The notes under the pieces were generated by a model, which was given only the letters and a program-made list of their open reading frames with translations, was not told where the DNA came from and searched no databases. A stretch of DNA of 10,555 bases, from the NCBI GenBank assembly GCA_027327685.1, contig DAHVYL010000012.1:1-10555 (forward strand). Direction: 5' to 3'. The stretch is from Candidatus Woesebacteria bacterium. Lineage in GTDB: Bacteria > Patescibacteriota > Microgenomatia > UBA8517. Within the stretch, counting starts at the first letter, position 1; the number at the start of each line of letters is the position of its first letter. Shown here in pieces: positions 6,152 through 10,555 of the stretch. The translations under genes and the position numbers were made by a program.

Positions 6152-7206
6152 TTTTGTCCCTCCCTGTAGACCGAAAGCGTCATTTGGGCTGTTTTCTCCC
6201 AGGAAAAGTTTTTAACCCAGGTCTTTCCTTTTTCCACAAGAGCTTTTCTTCCGCGAACCACGTTTGCAATTCCCTCGGCTATAGAATCCACCGAGTTAGG
6301 ATCGACAAGCTCGGCCGCTCCTCCGGCAACTTCGGGCATGGCACCGATATTTGAAGTAATAACAGGCACTTCACAGTTAAACCCGTCCAGGATTGGGATT
6401 CCGTAGCCTTCATAAAGAGACGCAAAAATAAGTCCGCGGGCGCCTGTCAGAAGAGCTTCCAGATCGTTTTGGGGAATGTGTCCTAGAATCCTGACATTTC
6501 TTTCAGGCTCTATTTTTAAGTTGGCGGGTCTTCCGGCTATTATCAGCTTTAAATCTTTTCCGGGAGTGGCAAGGTGGAAGGCTTTTATTATTCTTTTGGT
6601 ATTTTTCAAAGGAGTAACACCTATCGCCATCAGATAGTCTTCCCTTATTTGATACTTCTTTTTTACTTCGGCGATCTTTTCCTCAGAGGCTTTCCTTAAA
6701 GTCGGCGCCTCAGGGATCACCCTTATTGCCTCTTCCCTGAAACCAAGACCGATAAGATCATTTTTGGTGGACAGCGAGGGGACAATAATTCTTTTTGATT
6801 CTTTTTTAACCCAATAAAGTCTTCCCCTGTGGGCTTCCAGAATCTTGGGATGAACCATTTTTGGAAATTTCAAAGGATAGAGATCGTGTACCGTCGTAAC
6901 CTTAAAAGCCTTGCTCGGAGGTTCCGTCCAGTCGGAAGTGTGCAGGATGTCTACTTCCCCGATTAATTTTTCTATGGGAAGTGTGTGAAGTTTATTCCAG
7001 ATAATATCGGCAACGGTCGGAGGAATCGGGAAAACGCGGGAGGCGGGAAAGCTTTCCAGTATCTCCTGTCGCCTTCTGAGAGCCCCGCCAAAAAGCGTGT
7101 ATTCGTTTTCCCGATCAATGGATAGGAGAGACTCTACCAGCTTTCTGGTATAGACTGAAACACCTGTTCCATAAACTATTTGGCTTACATCAATTGCGAT
7201 TCGCAT
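6148..7206 (-). CDS. GT4-family glycosyltransferase, sister A of a tandem pair
   Basis: This 352-residue protein begins MRIAIDVSQIVYGTGVSVYT, the acceptor-domain glycine loop of a GT4 subgroup often annotated as mannosyl- or glucosyltransferase. Other landmarks are HTSDW at 89-93, VHDLYPLKFP at 106-115, AIGVTPLKNTKR at 194-205 and LIIAGRP at 221-227. The donor-site motif reads EGYGIPILDG: E266 is kept, but the second acidic position is D274 instead of the usual Glu. The protein ends with FSWEKTAQMTL. It overlaps the upstream GT-C gene by 17 bases and the next GT4 gene by an ATGA. The start is fixed by the conserved N-terminus at the ATG, although no strong ribosome site precedes it. Its C-terminal half aligns by eye with the next gene (PEV-G, LVDP, IAEGI, FSWEKTA), so the two probably arose by duplication. 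The specific sugar is unknown. Confidence 0.92.
   Translation of the reverse strand: MRIAIDVSQIVYGTGVSVYTRKLVESLLSIDRENEYTLFGGALRRRQEILESFPASRVFPIPPTVADIIWNKLHTLPIEKLIGEVDILHTSDWTEPPSKAFKVTTVHDLYPLKFPKMVHPKILEAHRGRLYWVKKESKRIIVPSLSTKNDLIGLGFREEAIRVIPEAPTLRKASEEKIAEVKKKYQIREDYLMAIGVTPLKNTKRIIKAFHLATPGKDLKLIIAGRPANLKIEPERNVRILGHIPQNDLEALLTGARGLIFASLYEGYGIPILDGFNCEVPVITSNIGAMPEVAGGAAELVDPNSVDSIAEGIANVVRGRKALVEKGKTWVKNFSWEKTAQMTLSVYREGQK
6152..6164 (-). promoter_or_regulatory. Strong Shine-Dalgarno site for the GT4 gene starting at 6151
   Basis: The minus strand reads GGGAGGGACAAAAATG, putting a GGAGG core seven bases before the ATG at 6151. It lies within the final codons of the preceding GT4 gene. 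It is the best Shine-Dalgarno match in the window and supports this start in addition to the ATGA overlap. Confidence 0.65.
6187..6207. repeat. 21-base direct repeat, copy 2
   Basis: This is the second copy of the 21-base identity found at 5060-5080, in the same reading frame of the sister GT4 gene (residues 334-340). The neighbouring sequence is only similar at protein level, so the identical core is either conserved duplication sequence or a short gene-conversion patch. Confidence 0.9.
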
Positions 7207-8659
7207 ATATTTGTTTTCTTTGGTAATGGATCACAAAACCGACTCCGTTAAAGTCTTTGCGCTCTATCTCCTTAAAGCCTATTTTACCCAAAGAATCCTC
7301 AACTATTCCACTGGGATCTTCTAAACCCTTAAGGTATTCAAAATAGTAGACTCCCGTGGCTCCCGTAAGAGCCTCCCCGGTAATCCTTTCGGTTTTTTCC
7401 CTACTTGCCGAGACGGAATCGGTTACCCCCAGGGCCTTCACTTTTCCGCTCGAATACCATCTGTACGGAGCAAACGGTTCGGGGTTTCCAAAAATAACCA
7501 CCTCCGTTGGAAAGGCATTTTCTTCAATGTAGGCAACCGCTTCTCTCCAACTCTCCCTGTGCTGTCTGGGGTCGGCTAGATATATTCCCCAGCCTATCAA
7601 ATTGAAAGTTATAACTAAGGCAACCAGTAATCTTCCAATCTTCGGGTAGGAGTCCGCTCCAAGAGAAATAAGTAAATAAAAAGCCGGCAAAACAAATATG
7701 TACCTGAAATAAATAAATGCGGGAAAGGCGAAGGACACTCCAAAACCAAGTATGACGGGTAGGGCAAACCAAAGCCAAAAGAGCCCTGAACTTTTAATTT
7801 TTTTGAGTGACCCGAAAAGGGCTGTGAGAATTGGAATTGATGCCAAGGATACCAGACCGTATTGTATATATTTATTTATCAGAGAGATCCTGCCCAGGCT
7901 AAACTTCGACCAAAATACCCCCATCTGTTTGAAGCTTGCTCCACCCGCAACTCCGGCCCAATCAGGCAAAGTTTCCAAAAGCCGTCTGCCGCCTTCTCCC
8001 TGTTTTTGGAATATAGGTAGCCACAAAATCCCCAGGACCAAGACGGGAAGGTTACTAAGGAAAAACTTCTTCCACCAAATCCAATTCTCTTTCCTAATAA
8101 GAGGGTAGAGGGCAAAGACGGGATACAAAAATACCGGCATGTAGTCGGAGAAAATAAGAAGAGTATAAAAAAGTGAAAAGAGTAGCCAATCCTTTATTCC
8201 GGAATCTTCTTTAAAAGTTCTCAGGAAAAAGTAGACCCCGCCTGCAGCCAAAAATCCGGAGAGCATATACATTCTTGCCTCCTGCGAGTAATAAATAGCC
8301 AAAGGAGAGGTTGCCAAAAGCATTGCGGGGACTGCCGGATTAACTTTCGTAAACTCTTTGGCGACCCTATATACAAAATAAATTGTGGATACTCCGAAAA
8401 TCACCGACGGCATTCTCAGAGAAACCTCGCTATAGCCGAAGATCAAACTCCATCCGCGAAGAATCAAATAATATAAAGGGGGGTGGTTATCTCCCAACGG
8501 GAACTTTAAAAGAATATCCCCGAAAGAATAATTTTTGGCCACAATTGCCCCTATTGCCTCATCAAGCCAGAGAGATTGATTAAGAAGTATCAGCCTTAAG
8601 GTTAAACCCAGAACCAAAATCATTAAGAGGTAGTATTTTTTATGAATGTATGGGTGCAT
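7190..8659 (-). CDS. GT-C membrane glycosyltransferase, PMT/GT39-like (ArnT-like)
   Basis: This 489-residue protein has about twelve hydrophobic segments and then a soluble tail (about 365-489). GT-C enzymes of this type take sugars from polyprenyl-phosphate carriers and act on the outer face of the cytoplasmic membrane. The first extracytoplasmic loop shows SLWLDEAIGA with the acidic pair D33/E34 expected at the active site. It is followed by DNHPPLYYL around 57-65 and YYSQEARMYM around 123-132, the three hallmark segments of the PMT_2 group. The C-terminal domain begins with QHRESWREAVAYIEE, common in these proteins. Length is normal for the family. It starts six bases after the GT2 gene and overlaps the next GT4 gene by 17 bases. 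No good Shine-Dalgarno lies at normal distance; an AGGAG sits about 17 bases upstream. The ATG at 8623 (M13) is a less likely alternative start. Donor and acceptor are unknown. Confidence 0.87.
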   Translation of the reverse strand: MHPYIHKKYYLLMILVLGLTLRLILLNQSLWLDEAIGAIVAKNYSFGDILLKFPLGDNHPPLYYLILRGWSLIFGYSEVSLRMPSVIFGVSTIYFVYRVAKEFTKVNPAVPAMLLATSPLAIYYSQEARMYMLSGFLAAGGVYFFLRTFKEDSGIKDWLLFSLFYTLLIFSDYMPVFLYPVFALYPLIRKENWIWWKKFFLSNLPVLVLGILWLPIFQKQGEGGRRLLETLPDWAGVAGGASFKQMGVFWSKFSLGRISLINKYIQYGLVSLASIPILTALFGSLKKIKSSGLFWLWFALPVILGFGVSFAFPAFIYFRYIFVLPAFYLLISLGADSYPKIGRLLVALVITFNLIGWGIYLADPRQHRESWREAVAYIEENAFPTEVVIFGNPEPFAPYRWYSSGKVKALGVTDSVSASREKTERITGEALTGATGVYYFEYLKGLEDPSGIVEDSLGKIGFKEIERKDFNGVGFVIHYQRKQIYANRN

Positions 8660-8665
8660 TAAAGT

Positions 8666-9502
8666 TTATTTTGCTCCTCTTCCCGAAAACATATATTCCA
8701 GGATGCCTGTAAAAATTCCGAAGTCGTAGACAACTTTAAAAATCACAAATCTCAAGTTTCTGTTTTTAAGACCTTTATAAATGCCGGTGACAATTGAAAC
8801 CGGAAGAGAAGATCTTAGTAGAGCGAAAGCATACCCTAAATACCCCAGTTTGTACTTTCTTTTCCCGACCCAACCGGCATGTTTGAATATCTCTCCCAGA
8901 CTTGAAGGGTTTTTATGATAGAAGATGGCTCCGGGGGCTGACACTGCCTCATAGCCAAGCTTCTTTGACAGACTCCAGTCATCGTCATATCCGCCGGGAG
9001 TGAATCCTCCAACCTTCTCAAACTCGCTTTTCAGAATTGCCCTGAAAACTGGCTGGTGGTCGGGGTAGGCTTTCGGATGTCTCCTCTTTTCCTCCCAACC
9101 TTCATTTATGTTCCACGATCTGGCCCAGGGACTACCCCAATTGGCCACAAACTCTTCTTTACTGAAAGTTCCTCTTTCCCCTTTCTCTATCGGTTCAATA
9201 AGTCTCCTTAGAAAGTCCTTGTCAAAGGTCATATCCGCATCTACAAATACCAGAATCTCTCCTTTTGCCTTTTTTGCCCCCAGGTTTCTTGCCGCTCCGG
9301 CTCCTTTATGATTTTGTTCCAGAAAGTAAAAATCAGGCAAAATTTTACTTGCGCCGCGAAGGATTTGGGAAGTAGCGTCGCTTGATCCGTCGTCAACAAT
9401 AATTATTTCAAAGTCTTCGTAGGTCTGACCTCCCAACGATTCTATGCATGATTGAATAACATCTGCTTCGTTGTATGTAGGAATTATTACAGAAATTTTC
9501 AT
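8666..9502 (-). CDS. GT2-family glycosyltransferase (GT-A fold)
   Basis: This 278-residue protein opens with MKISVIIPTYNEADVI, the standard GT2 start. The nucleotide-binding VDDGS follows at 36-40, a GAGAARNLG segment at 67-75 and the metal-binding DAD at 88-90. A YDDDWSLSKK segment at 172-181 probably supplies the catalytic-base acid in the place where the family has its ED motif. This is the inverting nucleotide-sugar transferase architecture, acting at the cytoplasmic face. The last 60 residues contain moderately hydrophobic stretches (223-241 and 252-272) that could lie on the membrane but look weak for full spans, so a dolichyl-phosphate-sugar-synthase type with two strong C-terminal helices is less likely. 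The ATG overlaps the previous gene's TGA, and the following gene starts six bases after the stop. The substrate cannot be identified. Confidence 0.92.
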   Translation of the reverse strand: MKISVIIPTYNEADVIQSCIESLGGQTYEDFEIIIVDDGSSDATSQILRGASKILPDFYFLEQNHKGAGAARNLGAKKAKGEILVFVDADMTFDKDFLRRLIEPIEKGERGTFSKEEFVANWGSPWARSWNINEGWEEKRRHPKAYPDHQPVFRAILKSEFEKVGGFTPGGYDDDWSLSKKLGYEAVSAPGAIFYHKNPSSLGEIFKHAGWVGKRKYKLGYLGYAFALLRSSLPVSIVTGIYKGLKNRNLRFVIFKVVYDFGIFTGILEYMFSGRGAK

Positions 9503-10428
9503 TTAATCAGTTTTTCCAAAAGTTCTTCATAATCTTCTGCTATTTTATCCCAGGAGAATTTTTCCGCCTGCAATCTGGGGACTCCTCCCCAGTTCCTATC
9601 AAGAGCCAGTCTGAGGGCTTCCGCATAGGTCCCCGTGTCCTCCGGGTCTACAAAAATTCCCTCCTCCCCCACTATTTCGCGTCTTATAGGGTCATCTGTT
9701 GCCACAACCGGAAGGCCCGAGGCCATGGCTTCAACCAAAACATTTCCGAAAGATTCGGATGGACGGGAGGGAAGAGTAAATACATCAGCACTCCCATAGA
9801 CTTCGGGCATTTTTTCAAAAGGAACGCTTATCATTTTGAATCTTTTCCCCAACTTGGCTGTCCCCAAATTATAAATCTCATCTTTAAGACCCCCCCCGCC
9901 TCCGGCAACTACCAGATCTACACCGTCAAGTTCGGACACGGCAGCAATAACAAGATCAAGTCTTTTTTGTTCAGTAAAAGCCCCGACTGCCAGGACCGTT
10001 TTTACTCCATTCTTTGGTTTTTTGACTCCGGCTTTAAATTTATTCAGGTCCACTCCGTTCGGGATATATAAAGATTTAACTCCGGGATTTACCTTTCTGG
10101 CCCATCCCAAAGCCTCAGAAGAAAGGGCGATGAAGATGTCCGGAAAACTGCAAAGGTTTACCCTATCGTCCCAGCCCATGCCGGATTGGCCCGAAACAAT
10201 CATCTTTGCACCCGTCAGCCAAGTGATGATTCTTACCAAGACAACCTGAAACCTTCCGTTTGTGGGAATAACCAAATCGTACTTTTTCCTGAAAAGATCA
10301 AGATAGTTGATATCAGAAACTACATCAACGTCATGATTTTTGGAAAGGCGGGAGGAAAGCTCAAAAACAAAAGTCTCGGCTCCTCTTGCAACTTTATTCT
10401 GGTATTTATTTAAAAATGCTATTCTCAT
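9499..10428 (-). CDS. GT4-family glycosyltransferase (GT-B fold)
   Basis: This 309-residue protein has the two-domain layout of retaining GT4 enzymes, which transfer a sugar from a nucleotide donor to a lipid-linked or glycan acceptor at the cytoplasmic face. The N-terminal Rossmann half carries the acceptor-side loop RGAETF near residues 15-20 and an NGVD turn at 124-127. The C-terminal half carries the donor site: VGAFTEQKR at 148-156, a very glycine-rich loop at 176-180, and an intact EX7E motif with E225 and E233 in ESFGNVLVEAMASG. It ends in the usual FSWDKIAEDY helix. At 309 residues it is short for the family (commonly 350-400), with a compact N-terminal domain. The ATG follows the previous stop directly, and the TGA stop overlaps the next ATG by four bases. 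Donor and acceptor cannot be read from the sequence. The glycine loop is encoded by an eight-G run. Confidence 0.92.
   Translation of the reverse strand: MRIAFLNKYQNKVARGAETFVFELSSRLSKNHDVDVVSDINYLDLFRKKYDLVIPTNGRFQVVLVRIITWLTGAKMIVSGQSGMGWDDRVNLCSFPDIFIALSSEALGWARKVNPGVKSLYIPNGVDLNKFKAGVKKPKNGVKTVLAVGAFTEQKRLDLVIAAVSELDGVDLVVAGGGGGLKDEIYNLGTAKLGKRFKMISVPFEKMPEVYGSADVFTLPSRPSESFGNVLVEAMASGLPVVATDDPIRREIVGEEGIFVDPEDTGTYAEALRLALDRNWGGVPRLQAEKFSWDKIAEDYEELLEKLIK
9890..9897 (-). repeat. Homopolymer run of eight G (coding strand)
   Basis: The plus strand shows eight consecutive C at 9890-9897. On the coding strand this is GGC followed by eight G and a T, giving glycine codons 177-180 of the GT4 protein. 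Any single-base length change would shift the frame ahead of the EX7E donor-site motif (E225/E233). It is the longest G/C homopolymer I noticed in the window; others reach six. Confidence 0.9.
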
Positions 10429-10555
10429 TTATCTGTCCTTTTGTATCAATACTTCGATTCCGTCAACTTTCCGGTAAATTCCGTAATTTTCAATTACGTA
10501 ATTGTAAACTTTTTCCGGAACATATGCTGACAAACCGAAATCAGTATAGGGATTC
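10429..10555 (-). CDS. C-terminal fragment of an unidentified protein, possibly a membrane glycosyltransferase
   Basis: Reading the minus strand in from the right edge gives an open frame of about 41 residues ending in EVLIQKDR and a TAA stop at 10431-10429. The stop lies directly before the ATG of the next gene with no base between them, as expected for genes in one operon. The visible part contains a segment reading FGLSAYVPEKVYNYVIENYG. It is soluble in character, with no membrane segment. It recalls the short extracytoplasmic tails that end many multi-pass membrane glycosyltransferases and related large membrane proteins, where a Tyr/Val-rich helix precedes a final beta strand. That resemblance is weak and is inference; the catalytic part lies outside the window, so no function is assigned. 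Confidence 0.7.
   Translation of the reverse strand, partial: NPYTDFGLSAYVPEKVYNYVIENYGIYRKVDGIEVLIQKDR
10432..10439 (-). promoter_or_regulatory. Shine-Dalgarno-like site for the GT4 gene starting at 10428
   Basis: The minus strand reads AAAGGACAGATAAATG, which places an AAGGA core about seven bases before the ATG at 10428. It lies inside the last codons of the upstream gene. This is one of only three clear Shine-Dalgarno sites in the window and supports the chosen start. Confidence 0.55.

Noticed and set aside
1..10555. Alternative genetic code with TGA as glycine (as in Gracilibacteria/Absconditabacteria)
   Set aside because: TGA ends six of the genes at the expected protein lengths, usually overlapping the next ATG, and no in-frame TGA interrupts any gene.
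1..10555. CRISPR array, tRNA, rRNA, insertion sequence or transposase
   Set aside because: No regularly spaced repeats, cloverleaf segments, terminal inverted repeats or transposase motifs were seen. Nearly every base is inside a minus-strand coding region.

Overview
The window is one uninterrupted block of genes, all on the minus strand and read from right (10555) to left (1). It holds ten complete coding regions plus a fragment at each edge. Neighbours overlap by 1-26 bases, abut, or are separated by at most 33 bases, so it reads as the middle of a single long polycistronic unit. No RNA gene, insertion sequence, CRISPR array, terminator or convincing promoter was seen. Six of the eleven visible stop codons are TGA, and most of these overlap or lie next to a following ATG, so the standard bacterial code applies.

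The content is cell-surface glycan assembly. In transcription order it runs: the C-terminal tail of an unidentified protein (10555-10429), a GT4 glycosyltransferase (10428-9499), a GT2 glycosyltransferase (9502-8666), a multi-pass GT-C/PMT-like glycosyltransferase (8659-7190), two sister GT4 enzymes (7206-6148 and 6151-5012), a left-handed beta-helix acyltransferase (4978-4382), an unrecognised double-anchored membrane protein (4382-3837), a rhamnosyltransferase-like GT2 (3844-2918), an O-antigen polymerase/ligase-type membrane protein (2943-1558), a second GT-C protein of a different motif class (1568-93), and the first 32 codons of a probable Ham1/RdgB-type NTP pyrophosphatase (96-1).

A plausible scheme, which is inference, is that the soluble GT4 and GT2 enzymes build a lipid-linked oligosaccharide on the cytoplasmic face and the acyltransferase decorates it. 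After export, the two GT-C enzymes would add sugars from polyprenyl-phosphate donors, and the Wzy/WaaL-like protein would polymerise or ligate the product. No flippase, ABC exporter, initiating sugar-phosphate transferase or nucleotide-sugar synthesis gene is in the window, so those steps must be encoded elsewhere.

The style of the proteins (short GT4s beginning with IDGNEANV or IDVSQIVYGTGV, a GT-C with a DWHSWRQADT motif, very tight packing, moderate-to-low GC, weak or absent Shine-Dalgarno sites at most starts) resembles Patescibacteria/CPR genomes, most likely Microgenomates. This rests on remembered family style, not on a search. The most interesting items are the unrecognised membrane protein at 3837-4382, the altered EX7E motifs in the sister GT4 pair, a run of eight G in another GT4, and the coupling of a housekeeping NTP pyrophosphatase to a glycan operon.
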